A stretch of 17,606 nt of DNA from Candidatus Planktophila limnetica (GTDB lineage Bacteria > Actinomycetota > Actinomycetes > Nanopelagicales > Nanopelagicaceae). The stretch covers positions 1 to 17,606 of the forward strand of contig JAPOHK010000008.1 of assembly GCA_029979485.1 (NCBI GenBank), written 5' to 3'. Positions 1 to 7,121 of the stretch are shown here, in pieces (position 1 is the first letter of the stretch; each line of letters starts with the position of its first letter). Under the pieces are notes generated by a model that had not been told where the DNA came from, searched no databases, and saw nothing but the letters and a program-made list of their open reading frames with translations. The position numbers were made by a program, and so were the translations under genes.

Positions 1-1450
1 CTAGTAGGGGCATGATTGCAACTGGGTTAAAGAAGTGGAATCCAACCACGCGTTCTGGATTTTTTAATCCTTCACTCATTGCTTCGACAGATAGCGATGA
101 TGTATTTGTTGCTAGAACGCACTCAGGTGAAATTATGGTTTCTAGCTTCTTAAATAGTTCCTGCTTGAGCGAGAGTTCTTCAAAAATAGCTTCGATAACA
201 AAGTCACATCCTGCAAAGACGCTCTGATCTGCAGAACCAGAGACCAGGGCTGAAAGTCGATCAGCACTTTCTTGCGACATGCGACGCTTTTCAACGAGTT
301 TTGCTAACTCTGCGCGAACCCAAGCAACACCTTTATCTGCGCGCGCCTGATCGATATCAGTCATGACAACTGGGCATTTCAGATTTCGCACAAACAAGAG
401 TGCAAGTTGAGAAGCCATTAAGCCTGCTCCAACTACTCCAACTTTGGAAACCTTTCTACCGAGAGCTGGCTTTGGTGCGCCTTCAACTTTCTTACGTTTC
501 TTTTGAATTAAATTAAATGCATACAAAGAAGCACGCAATGAATCTGACATTGTGAGATCAGCCAAAGCTTGATCTTCGGCGTCAAATCCACTTGAGCGTG
601 TAGCTGTTTTTGCAGCTGCAATTAGTTCAAGCGCACGTGTTGGAGCTGCAATTTCGGCGCCGCCATACTTCTTAAGAGCAGCTGCTCGGCCAGTAGCAAT
701 TGCAGTATCCCACGCAGGATCATTTGAGAAATCTTTACGTTCGATTTTTGTTGAACCATTTAGGACGGAAGCTGTAAATGCGACAGATTTTTCTAAGAAA
801 TCTGCAGGTTCGTAAACTGCGTCAACTACACCAAGTGAAAAGGCATCTTTTGCTTTCATCATCGTATTGTTATTGAGTGCATTGAGCATGATTACTTGAA
901 CAGCTTTTTCTGGTCCAATTAATTTTGGTAGAAGCGTTGCGCCTCCCCAACCAGGAACTAAACCAAGGAAAACTTCAGGTAATCCTGTGAAGGCTGTCGA
1001 TGCGAGTGTTCTGTAATTGCAATGAAGTCCAACTTCCAGGCCGCCGCCGAGTGCTAATCCATTGATGAATGCGAAGGTAGGAATTTCGATTTCACCTAGT
1101 CTTCGAAACACATCGTGACCGAACTTTCCGATAGCCAAAGATTGTTCGCGCTTATTTAGAAATGAGAGCGCTGATAAATCTGCTCCTGCTGCGAAAATAA
1201 ATGGCTTACCTGTGATTGCAATTGCAGAAGGTGCGCTTGCCACTGCCGCAGTGATTGCTTCATTGAGTGCTGCAAGTGATTGTGCGCCGAAAGTATTTGG
1301 ACGGGTGTGATCCAATCCGTTATCTAATGTGATTAGCGCCAGAGTGCCCTTAAATCCAAATGGTGTGAGATCAACCGGACGCAGGATTGCATGAGTAATG
1401 ACTTCTTCAGGAGCGCCTTCAGGAAGTGCTAGATCTGCAGGAGTAGTCAT
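1..1450 (-). CDS. fadB: Multifunctional fatty-acid oxidation protein FadB (enoyl-CoA hydratase / 3-hydroxyacyl-CoA dehydrogenase), 3' end outside window
   Basis: About 483 codons are visible, reading from an ATG at 1450 to the window edge; the C-terminal dehydrogenase domain lies beyond position 1. It hydrates trans-2-enoyl-CoA and then oxidises 3-hydroxyacyl-CoA with NAD in cytosolic beta-oxidation. Residues about 30-230 are a crotonase domain with the oxyanion segment GGGLEVGL and two candidate catalytic glutamates, E139 and E159 (LPEVFLGLVPGWGG). From about residue 335 a Rossmann fold starts with GVVGAGLMASQ. ATNTSSLS and GFHFFNPVA follow, giving the catalytic His at about 472 and a Glu near 424. 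The start codon overlaps the fadA stop by one base (TAATG), so translation is coupled and the two form one operon. Full-length relatives are about 700 residues, so roughly a third is missing because of the window edge, not a mutation. Product family is secure; the gene symbol is by family role. Confidence 0.93.
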   Translation of the reverse strand, partial: MTTPADLALPEGAPEEVITHAILRPVDLTPFGFKGTLALITLDNGLDHTRPNTFGAQSLAALNEAITAAVASAPSAIAITGKPFIFAAGADLSALSFLNKREQSLAIGKFGHDVFRRLGEIEIPTFAFINGLALGGGLEVGLHCNYRTLASTAFTGLPEVFLGLVPGWGGATLLPKLIGPEKAVQVIMLNALNNNTMMKAKDAFSLGVVDAVYEPADFLEKSVAFTASVLNGSTKIERKDFSNDPAWDTAIATGRAAALKKYGGAEIAAPTRALELIAAAKTATRSSGFDAEDQALADLTMSDSLRASLYAFNLIQKKRKKVEGAPKPALGRKVSKVGVVGAGLMASQLALLFVRNLKCPVVMTDIDQARADKGVAWVRAELAKLVEKRRMSQESADRLSALVSGSADQSVFAGCDFVIEAIFEELSLKQELFKKLETIISPECVLATNTSSLSVEAMSEGLKNPERVVGFHFFNPVAIMPLL

Positions 1451-2640
1451 TACTTCGCACCCTTCGTAAAGTGTGGGTTTTCCCAAATAATTGTTCCGCC
1501 CATACCAAGTCCAATACACATCGTTGTAATGCCGTAGCGAACTTCTGGGTGTTCTTCGAAACCTCGAGCCAAGTTAAGAGCCAAGCGAACACCGGATGAT
1601 GCAAGCGGATGCCCAACAGCGATAGCGCCACCAACTGGATTAACACGTGGGTCATCATCTGCAATTCCAAAGTGATCTAGGAAAGCGAGAACTTGAACTG
1701 CAAAAGCTTCGTTAATTTCAAAGAGACCAATATCTGCAATCGATAAGCCAGCCTTCTTCAAAGCTTTTTCAGTCGCAGGAACAGGTCCGTAACCCATTAC
1801 TTCTGGTTCGACTCCAGCGAAAGCAAAAGTTACAAGTCGAGCTTTAATTGAAAGTCCTTTTTCTTTTGCAAAATCTTCACTAGCAAGTAGTGACACAGTT
1901 GCTCCGTCATTTAGACCAGCTGCATTTCCTGCAGTTACGCGACCGGCTGGACGAAAGGGAGTTTTAAGGGCCGCAAGTGCTTCCATAGTTGTGCCAGGGC
2001 GAGGTGGTTCATCAACTGTTGCAATGCCCCAGCCAAGTTCGGGGTTACGTGTTGCTGTTGGGATTAGATCTTTCTGAATTGTTCCTGCTGCATAAGCCTT
2101 TGCAGTTTTTTGTTGAGAACCAAGTGCGTATTTATCAGCGCGCTCTTTTGTAATGGCTGGAAAGCGATCATGCAAACGCTCCGCCGTATTTCCCATCGCA
2201 AGAGCATCTTGTTCAACAATTTTTTCTGCGAGGTAGCGCGGATTTGGATCCATGCCTTCGCCCATTGGGTGATTGCCCATATGTTCAACTCCGCCAGCAA
2301 TTCCCACGTTATAAGCACCCATAGCAATTGATCCCGCAATTGTTGTCATGGCAGTTAGTGCACCTGCACACCAGCGATCGATTGAATAACCAGGTACAGA
2401 ATTTGGAAGTCCTGCAAGAAGCGTTGCGCTTCGACCGATATTCATTCCTTGGTCGCCACTCTGTGTTGCAGCAGCAATGGCAACATCGTCAATGTCAGTG
2501 GGAGCGATCTTTGGATTTCGTTCTAGTAAGCCGCGCATTGCGCGCACGATTAAATCATCGGCGCGAGTACCTGCGTATAAACTTCCGGCTTTTCCAAAGG
2601 GAGTGCGGACTGCATCTACTAAAACAACTGAGCGTGACAT
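1450..2640 (-). CDS. fadA: Acetyl-CoA acyltransferase (thiolase) FadA
   Basis: A 396-residue thiolase, the normal length for the family. It cleaves 3-ketoacyl-CoA with CoA in the last step of beta-oxidation, or condenses acyl-CoAs in reverse. All active-site elements are present: the acylated cysteine C91 in SIDRWCAGAL, the NEAF loop (310-313), H344 in AVGHPLASSG, and the second catalytic cysteine C375 in CIGLGMGG. The His motif reads GHPLASSG where many family members have GHPLGATG, a mild variation. The start is ATG 2640, preceded by a purine-rich AGAGAGAAG that can serve as a ribosome binding site. fadB follows with a 1-base overlap, so this is the promoter-proximal gene of a fadA-fadB pair. 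The 72-bp gap upstream carries two inverted repeats that may control it. Beta-oxidation thiolase is favoured over biosynthetic acetoacetyl-CoA thiolase because of the coupled fadB. Confidence 0.94.
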   Translation of the reverse strand: MSRSVVLVDAVRTPFGKAGSLYAGTRADDLIVRAMRGLLERNPKIAPTDIDDVAIAAATQSGDQGMNIGRSATLLAGLPNSVPGYSIDRWCAGALTAMTTIAGSIAMGAYNVGIAGGVEHMGNHPMGEGMDPNPRYLAEKIVEQDALAMGNTAERLHDRFPAITKERADKYALGSQQKTAKAYAAGTIQKDLIPTATRNPELGWGIATVDEPPRPGTTMEALAALKTPFRPAGRVTAGNAAGLNDGATVSLLASEDFAKEKGLSIKARLVTFAFAGVEPEVMGYGPVPATEKALKKAGLSIADIGLFEINEAFAVQVLAFLDHFGIADDDPRVNPVGGAIAVGHPLASSGVRLALNLARGFEEHPEVRYGITTMCIGLGMGGTIIWENPHFTKGAK

Positions 2641-2654
2641 CTAAGGCTTCTCTC

Positions 2655-2696
2655 TATGAGCTCCTGTATTAGGTGCTCATAGGTTACTGGTCAGTA
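2655..2696 (-). promoter_or_regulatory. Two inverted repeats in the fadA upstream gap (operator candidates)
   Basis: Repeat 1 has arms TATGAGCTCCT (2655-2665) and AGGTGCTCATA (2671-2681), a 5-nt loop and one mismatch. Repeat 2, TACTG-gt-CAGTA (2685-2696), is a 12-bp palindrome. On the minus strand a weak promoter can be drawn as CTGACC, 17 bp, TAATAC; repeat 2 overlaps its -35. No U-tract follows repeat 1 in the direction of fadA, so a terminator for the upstream permease gene is unlikely. Short palindromes at the promoter would suit a TetR/FadR-type fatty-acid regulator, but no regulator gene is in view. The repeats are observed; the operator role is inferred. Confidence 0.4.
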
Positions 2697-2712
2697 GTCA
2701 AAAGTGAAAGAT

Positions 2713-3537
2713 TTAGGCTGAAATCAAATCTTTCTTTGGAGCCCGAGCAGGCTTGAGATAGAGCCAGAGGATTCCAGCGATATACGCGCCAGCCACAATG
2801 AACTGTAGCCATGACGTCGTAGTATCAAACCCAATAGAACCAGCAAGCACAGTTGCAAGGATTGAATCTTTAGCCATCCAACTTGTGACATCCCAAATAA
2901 ATGCATCAGCACCTGGAAGCCAGCCTAGTTCTTGATATTCATGAATACCGTAGGAGAGAACACCGGCTGCAACAACAATGAGTGCAGTGCCAGTGATTTG
3001 GAAAAACTTACTGAGATTAATTCGCACTGAACGGTTATAGATCAAATAACCAAGTGCAACTGCAAGAGCTAAACCAAGTATTAATCCGATAGTTGCTGAT
3101 GATGCTGCGCCAACAGTCTTAAAGTTTGTGTAGATAAAGAGCGCAGTTTCTAAACCTTCGCGTACGACTGCGATAAAGGCAGTAACGGCAATAGCAACAC
3201 GTCCAGCACCTATTGCAGCATCAACTTTTCCATGAAGTTCATCGCGCAAGCCGCGGGCCGCCCGCTTCATCCAAAAGACCATCCAAGTAACAAAACCAAC
3301 AGCTAAGAATGATGTTGTTCCTGCAAAGAACTCTTCTCCGCGAGCTGATAGTTCAGCGGAAGTGAAGGAGAGGAAACCACCGAGAGCAAGGCTTGCCGCA
3401 ATTGCTACCGAGACGCCCAGCCATAACGGAGCCAGGAGGTGATTGCGTCCGGTTTTAACCAGATAAGCAACAAGGATTCCAACGATGAGGGCGGCTTCTA
3501 GGCCTTCGCGTAGCGCGATTAAGAATGTGCTCAACAT
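2713..3537 (-). CDS. efeU: FTR1/EfeU family iron permease
   Basis: A 274-residue membrane protein of the oxidase-dependent iron transporter family. It would carry ferric iron across the cytoplasmic membrane. Two copies of the diagnostic REGLE motif are present: residues 10-14 (LREGLEAALIVG) in the first membrane helix and 126-130 (VREGLETALFIY) in a middle helix. About seven hydrophobic segments can be seen, the last ending near 263, followed by a short basic tail. The usual partners EfeO (periplasmic cupredoxin/M75) and EfeB (haem peroxidase) are absent on both sides, so this permease is solitary here. It sits between rnd and fadA, on the same strand as both. Its start at ATG 3537 has a leaderless-type -10 box exactly 6 nt upstream and a large inverted repeat over the -35, so it probably has its own, perhaps iron-responsive, promoter. 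The symbol is by family. Confidence 0.88.
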   Translation of the reverse strand: MLSTFLIALREGLEAALIVGILVAYLVKTGRNHLLAPLWLGVSVAIAASLALGGFLSFTSAELSARGEEFFAGTTSFLAVGFVTWMVFWMKRAARGLRDELHGKVDAAIGAGRVAIAVTAFIAVVREGLETALFIYTNFKTVGAASSATIGLILGLALAVALGYLIYNRSVRINLSKFFQITGTALIVVAAGVLSYGIHEYQELGWLPGADAFIWDVTSWMAKDSILATVLAGSIGFDTTTSWLQFIVAGAYIAGILWLYLKPARAPKKDLISA

Positions 3538-3543
3538 GGGAAT

Positions 3544-3572
3544 AACCTAGAACAGGGTGTGGATTTACGCAA
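3544..3572 (-). promoter_or_regulatory. Promoter of the iron permease gene (leaderless type)
   Basis: On the minus strand the -10 hexamer TAGGTT (3544-3549) lies 17 bp downstream of TTGCGT (3567-3572, -35 candidate). Six bases (ATTCCC) separate the -10 from ATG 3537, so transcription would begin at or next to the start codon. No Shine-Dalgarno sequence is needed or seen. The -35 lies inside the right arm of the inverted repeat at 3562-3591. Confidence 0.55.
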
Positions 3573-3591
3573 CTCAAGTGTTGCGTAAATC
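3562..3591 (-). promoter_or_regulatory. Perfect 12-bp inverted repeat between rnd and the iron permease gene
   Basis: The arms GATTTACGCAAC (3562-3573) and GTTGCGTAAATC (3580-3591) are exact reverse complements around a 6-nt loop. The repeat overlaps the rnd stop codon (3590-3592) and the predicted -35 of the iron permease. It lacks a trailing U-tract on either strand, so it is a poor intrinsic terminator. It may be an operator, a transcript-stabilising 3' hairpin for rnd, or both. It does not resemble the DtxR/IdeR or classical Fur consensus that I know. Confidence 0.5.
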
Positions 3592-4894
3592 AGGGGGTTT
3601 CAGGGGCCAGTGCCGGCTCTACTTCCACCGGAATTTCTCGTGGTTCTCGTTCAAGAAGGGCCCTTGCTACCAATGGGGCCACCACATCAACTTGCCACGG
3701 GCGGGCTCCGAGTCCGAGCATGGCTTCGCGCACAGCAGCGACATTGAGATTGAGAAGAGAATCAGATGGGGGCGTCCAACATATGCGCCGAATGATTTCT
3801 GGTGAAATCAAATTCTCTGCAGGAATTGATAACTCTTGCGCTATGGATTCAATAGCAAAACGTGCATGAGTGAGTGGCGCATATTTTTCAGCGAATCGTT
3901 CTCTCCATAACTTAAGCGGAGGCAATGTATCGGCGCCTGATTTCATTGGTGGCCATTGATCTTCCGGAGTGCTGATCGCATTTTCTATGGCCGATAACCA
4001 GGTAGGCATGTTTTCAAGCCAACGCGCTCGCATACCTATGGGTCGCAGAACTTTTTCTGCCTCCTTTTTATTTAGTGGCTTGTGTATCGCAAACTCAATA
4101 ATTGCTGCGTCATTTAATAATTTTCCGCTGGATACATCGTTAGTTCGTGCAATTTCATCACGTGCAAGCCACAAATTTTTTATCACGGCTAATTGATCCC
4201 GCTTCTTAATTTTATGCATTCCAGACGTTCGCCGCCACGGATCTATTCGTGGGGGAGCCGGTGGGGCAAGCAAAATAGAAGCGAATTCAGCTTCTGCCCA
4301 TTTCAATTTATTGGATGCCTTTAGGAGCTCATAAATCTTTTGGCGTAACTCGATAAGTAACTCAACATCTAGAGCGGCGTAATTGAGCCACTCTTTTGGT
4401 AATGGTCGAGTCGACCAGTCCACTGCTGAATGTTCTTTTGCAAGAGTGATTCCCATTAAGGATTCTAGAAGTGGGCCTAAACCAACTCGAGGCAATCCTG
4501 CAATTCTCCCGCCTAATTCAGTATCAAACAAACGAGATGGATTTATTCCTAGTTCTCGCAAACAAGGTAAATCCTGCGTGCTTGCATGCAAAATAACTTC
4601 ATCTGTATTCAACAAATCATTGAGTTTGGTGAAGAGTTGGTGGCCGGGACCAAAAGCAATTGGATCAATAAGATGAAGTCCACCATTGGTTCGTTTAATT
4701 TGAATGAGATAGGCACGAGCACTGTATTTATAACCAGATGCACGTTCTGCGTCGACAGCAATTGGTCCTGAACCATTTTTTAACTCTGCCAAAGCAGATT
4801 CAAATTTTTCAGGGGTATCAATGATTTCTGGTACACCGCTGGCTGGCGCCAATAATGGCACAGCATCGATAACTTCAGGGGTGGTTTCGCTCAT
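3590..4894 (-). CDS. rnd: Ribonuclease D (DEDDy 3'-5' exonuclease with HRDC domain)
   Basis: A 434-residue RNase D that trims 3' ends of tRNA precursors and other small RNAs. The DEDDy catalytic set is complete: D48 and E50 in VDAERA, D108 in HASTQDLPCL, and Y172 with D176 in YAALDVELL. Residues about 20-190 form the exonuclease domain. Residues about 230-310 form an HRDC domain (DQLAVIKNLWLARDEIA). The extra C-terminal part (about 340-420) is usual for actinobacterial RNase D, which is longer than the E. coli enzyme. The ATG at 4894 lies 2 bp after the DUF3000 stop with no clear ribosome binding site, so translation is probably coupled. The DUF3000-rnd pair is common in Actinobacteria (from memory). 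The stop codon sits inside the 12-bp inverted repeat. Confidence 0.94.
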   Translation of the reverse strand: MSETTPEVIDAVPLLAPASGVPEIIDTPEKFESALAELKNGSGPIAVDAERASGYKYSARAYLIQIKRTNGGLHLIDPIAFGPGHQLFTKLNDLLNTDEVILHASTQDLPCLRELGINPSRLFDTELGGRIAGLPRVGLGPLLESLMGITLAKEHSAVDWSTRPLPKEWLNYAALDVELLIELRQKIYELLKASNKLKWAEAEFASILLAPPAPPRIDPWRRTSGMHKIKKRDQLAVIKNLWLARDEIARTNDVSSGKLLNDAAIIEFAIHKPLNKKEAEKVLRPIGMRARWLENMPTWLSAIENAISTPEDQWPPMKSGADTLPPLKLWRERFAEKYAPLTHARFAIESIAQELSIPAENLISPEIIRRICWTPPSDSLLNLNVAAVREAMLGLGARPWQVDVVAPLVARALLEREPREIPVEVEPALAPETP

Positions 4895-4896
4895 AA

Positions 4897-5475
4897 CTAT
4901 TTGCGTTTAGCTGATGTAATCGCAGAAACGCCTTCCGGAATTGGCGGCAATCCCGAAACTTCTGCAATTAAATTACACCAGCCTTCGATGTGCCTGATCA
5001 ATTCGCGAGGATCTTTAACTATAGGACTCCAAGATGCTCGGATCTCCATTTCAGATTCATCATGACGAGGAGAAAGTTTTCCAAACGATGCACTAGAAAC
5101 TCGAGTGACGGTTCCACTAGGTGCGTTAAATTCACAGCCAGCATTAGTGATTGATTCAAGAAACCAACTCCAGCCAACTTCGGGTAGCAGCGGATCTTCT
5201 TGCATTACAGGATCAACATCTGCGCGAACAAAAGTGACACAGCGGAATTCTCCTTCCCATGTGTCTTGTCCGCCAGGTTCGTGTAACAAAACAAAACGAC
5301 CTGAAGCTATTTCATCTTCAGATTCGCCCAGTAATCCATTACTTACATCTGCAGAGAATGCAAAGGAATAAGCAGCCAATTTTTGCGGTGCAGGAACTTC
5401 TTCCAGGATAATTTCTGAACGTGGAGTTACAGAACGCAAATGATCAATTAATTTATCAAACTCAAATGAATCCAC
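4897..5475 (-). CDS. DUF3000 family protein
   Basis: A 192-residue soluble protein of unknown function that I recognise as DUF3000, an actinobacteria-specific family. Family-like blocks are LEEVPAPQKLAAY (25-37), ASGRFVLLHEPGGQDTW (57-73), DPLLPEVGWSW, SGTVTRVSSASFG and AEVSGLPPIPEGV near the C-terminus. There is no signal peptide or membrane segment. The start is GTG 5475: a -10-like TAGAGT (5482-5487) ends 6 nt before it, giving a leaderless start, and the reading frame fits the family N-terminus. It is the first gene of an operon with rnd (2-bp gap). The constant pairing with RNase D suggests a role in RNA metabolism, but that is only guilt by association; no catalytic motif is evident. 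Confidence 0.9.
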   Translation of the reverse strand: MDSFEFDKLIDHLRSVTPRSEIILEEVPAPQKLAAYSFAFSADVSNGLLGESEDEIASGRFVLLHEPGGQDTWEGEFRCVTFVRADVDPVMQEDPLLPEVGWSWFLESITNAGCEFNAPSGTVTRVSSASFGKLSPRHDESEMEIRASWSPIVKDPRELIRHIEGWCNLIAEVSGLPPIPEGVSAITSAKRK

Positions 5476-5481
5476 TGGCTA

Positions 5482-5487
5482 ACTCTA
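5482..5487 (-). promoter_or_regulatory. -10 box for the DUF3000-rnd operon
   Basis: TAGAGT on the minus strand, 6 nt before the GTG at 5475. This is the same TANNNT-N6-start arrangement seen at several other genes here. No convincing -35 is visible. Confidence 0.5.
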
Positions 5488-5523
5488 ATTCGCGTAATCC
5501 TGATTCAGTGGGAGGCAGGGCTG

Positions 5524-5529
5524 TACCCT
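5524..5529 (+). promoter_or_regulatory. -10 box for the EamA transporter gene
   Basis: TACCCT ends 6 nt before ATG 5536, again leaderless geometry. A weak -35 candidate is CTGATT (5500-5505), 18 bp upstream. A GGAGG at 5511-5515 is 20 nt from the ATG, too far to be a ribosome binding site. The divergent DUF3000 promoter is within 40 bp. Confidence 0.5.
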
Positions 5530-5535
5530 TCGGTA

Positions 5536-6387
5536 ATGGCTTCGCTACTGGCTCTCTTATCTAGCGCTCTTTGGGGTGCAGCGGATTTTTTCGGTGGCAA
5601 GTTAAGTAAAAAATACGCACCAATAGTTGTACTCGGCATGACGCAAGCAATTGGTTTGTTATTTGGAATTACATTGGTGTTATTAAATGGAGAATTACTT
5701 GGATCTAATCCACCAAATGCATTTGGAGATGGTGGATATTTCTTTGCTGGGGCCATTGCAGGTGTGATGGGTTATGTCGGATTAATTTGTTTGTACGCTG
5801 GTTTATCAACTGGCCGCATGGGCGTTGTATCACCCATCAGTTCGCTGAGTGCTGTTATCCCTTTAACTTTTGCACTCGTAACCGGAGAAGTATTAACAGT
5901 GGCTCAAGGAGTTGGTGTAGTAATTGCATTAGCCGGAGCCTTTTGTGCAAGTGGTCCTGAGTTATCGCAAGGTTTGTCACCTAAGCCAATCTTTTTAGCT
6001 CTTGGTGCGGCTGCAGGTTTTGGTACTGCAATGACGTTTATGTCCATTGGTTCTGAGTCAAGTGCATTGATGACAATGGTCATGATGAGAGCTACAACAT
6101 TTCTGGTGACAATTACTTTAGTTATCAGATACAGAACACTTGGAAACTTTAGTAAATCAGAAATGCCAGTTTTGATTTTTGTCGGCGTTGCAGACTTTTT
6201 AGCAAATCTACTTCTAGGTGTTGCGACGAATTTTGGGTTAGTTTCTCTAGTAATGGTTCTGGGTTCAATTTATCCAATTGTTACCGCACTCATGGCATTT
6301 AAATTTCTTCACGAACGATTACACAGAATTCAATATGTCGGAATCGTTTTAGCTGTAGCAGGAGTTGCTCTTATATCTGCTTCTTAA
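5536..6387 (+). CDS. EamA/DMT-family transporter
   Basis: A 283-residue integral membrane protein made almost entirely of hydrophobic helices, about ten, arranged as two EamA repeats. The N-terminal LSSALWGAADFFGGKLSKK is the characteristic first-helix signature of the drug/metabolite transporter family. The second repeat starts near residue 150 (PKPIFLALGAAAGFGTAM) and ends with the usual helix after a charged loop (KFLHERLHRIQYVG). Substrates cannot be assigned from sequence; relatives export amino acids, metabolites or drugs. The ATG at 5536 has a leaderless -10 at 5524-5529. The gene is divergent from DUF3000 and converges on the RibD_C reductase gene, overlapping its 3' end by 17 bp (6371-6387), with no room for a conventional terminator. 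Confidence 0.87.
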   Translation: MASLLALLSSALWGAADFFGGKLSKKYAPIVVLGMTQAIGLLFGITLVLLNGELLGSNPPNAFGDGGYFFAGAIAGVMGYVGLICLYAGLSTGRMGVVSPISSLSAVIPLTFALVTGEVLTVAQGVGVVIALAGAFCASGPELSQGLSPKPIFLALGAAAGFGTAMTFMSIGSESSALMTMVMMRATTFLVTITLVIRYRTLGNFSKSEMPVLIFVGVADFLANLLLGVATNFGLVSLVMVLGSIYPIVTALMAFKFLHERLHRIQYVGIVLAVAGVALISAS

Positions 6388-6925
6388 ATTTTGCAGTATA
6401 AAAAGTTGTATCAGATATAACATTTTTTTCTACACTATCAGCGAGAGATAAGAATTTTTCGTAGTCAAAAAAATCTTCCCCACCAGTTGCCGATGACACG
6501 CTGAGCTCGAGCACGTCAATTGCGCTTTTTTCGAGAAGGTAGGTGATGAATGAGGAACCGCCCTCAATAAGAATGTTCTCACCAAATTCCTTGCGCGCTT
6601 TAGAAAGAGCTATTTGAGGATCTAGATTCCATACATGTGCTGCTGGCAGGTTTGGGTGCTCATGTCTTGAAACTATGACCAGAGGCACCGGTGTCTTTGA
6701 ATAGGGTTCGTTGCGCGCAGTGTTTCCGCCGATGATGATGCAATCAACAAGGCGCCGGCGTTTCAAAAAACTCTCTCGATCAACTGTTGAAGTAACTGCT
6801 TTGGAAGAACCCATGATTGAACTAGAGCCATCGACACCTACGACGATTGTGGCAATAACGCTCACGCGTGGATTCCTCTCTGCTGGAGAATAAATGTCAG
6901 TCCCTATCTTTATCGTAAGGCTCAT
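6371..6925 (-). CDS. RibD C-terminal-domain (pyrimidine reductase family) protein
   Basis: A predicted NAD(P)H-dependent reductase of the RibD_C/dihydrofolate-reductase fold, about 184 residues from the chosen ATG at 6925. From that start it shows VSVIATIVVGVDGSSS (21-36), the cofactor-loop segment IIIGGNTARNE (63-73), and the strand-loop ILIEGGSSF (118-126). These match the layout of RibD reductase domains. There is no deaminase domain, so it is not a full bifunctional RibD; actinobacteria commonly carry such stand-alone 'pyrimidine reductase family' proteins of unknown substrate. The frame stays open to an ATG at 6994, but that start would bury most of the divergent four-cysteine gene. GTG 6865, with AGAGG 9 nt before it, is an alternative that still keeps the conserved core. 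The 3' end overlaps the EamA gene by 17 bp. Start certainty is low; family certainty is good. Confidence 0.75.
   Translation of the reverse strand: MSLTIKIGTDIYSPAERNPRVSVIATIVVGVDGSSSIMGSSKAVTSTVDRESFLKRRRLVDCIIIGGNTARNEPYSKTPVPLVIVSRHEHPNLPAAHVWNLDPQIALSKARKEFGENILIEGGSSFITYLLEKSAIDVLELSVSSATGGEDFFDYEKFLSLADSVEKNVISDTTFYTAKFKKQI
6911..6916 (+). promoter_or_regulatory. -10 box for the four-cysteine protein gene
   Basis: TATCGT ends 7 nt before ATG 6924, consistent with leaderless transcription. It lies within the 5' coding part of the opposing reductase gene. No clear -35 is visible. Confidence 0.4.
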
Positions 6926-7118
6926 GATCATTGACTGCGATACATGTATTAAAAGAGATATTGAGTGTTCGGAGTGCGTCGTCACATTCTTCATTGGTGC
7001 ACCTAAAAAATCCGAAATATCTCCTCAGATGCACTCAGCCATCTCACTTCTTGCATCACGCGAAATCAGCAAAGAGCTCAAATTCCAAGCGCTTGAAGAT
7101 CAGGTGCAAACGGGGTGA
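6924..7118 (+). CDS. Small four-cysteine protein (CxxC-x6-CxxC), uncharacterised
   Basis: A 64-residue protein starting MIIDCDTCIKRDIECSEC. C5, C8, C15 and C18 form a CxxC-x6-CxxC knuckle suited to binding zinc or an iron-sulphur centre. The rest is a short hydrophobic strand (VVTFFIG) and a helical tail with no membrane segment. I recognise the CDTC..C..C pattern as a small conserved actinobacterial protein, often near an NlpC/P60 gene; its function is unknown to me. The frame extends upstream to 6894, but the ATG at 6924 places the conserved MIIDCDTC at the N-terminus and has a -10-like box 7 nt before it. Its start codon overlaps the opposing reductase start in the tetramer CATG (6923-6926). 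A good intrinsic terminator follows the stop within 4 nt. The terminator and the motif both argue that it is a real gene. Confidence 0.78.
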   Translation: MIIDCDTCIKRDIECSECVVTFFIGAPKKSEISPQMHSAISLLASREISKELKFQALEDQVQTG

Positions 7119-7121
7119 ACG

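Noticed and set aside
2655..2681. Inverted repeat as an intrinsic terminator for the iron permease gene
   Set aside because: On the minus strand the stem is followed by GAGAGAAG, not a U-tract, and it sits right before the fadA start.
4383..4676. Open reading frame of 97 codons opposite rnd, and other long antisense frames over fadA, fadD and ROK
   Set aside because: They have no recognisable domain, promoter or ribosome site and lie antisense to genes with intact catalytic motifs.
6926..6994. Upstream extension of the RibD_C reductase to ATG 6994 (207 aa)
   Set aside because: It would run antisense through the first third of the four-cysteine gene, including its conserved cysteine knuckle, and adds residues with no reductase-family character.
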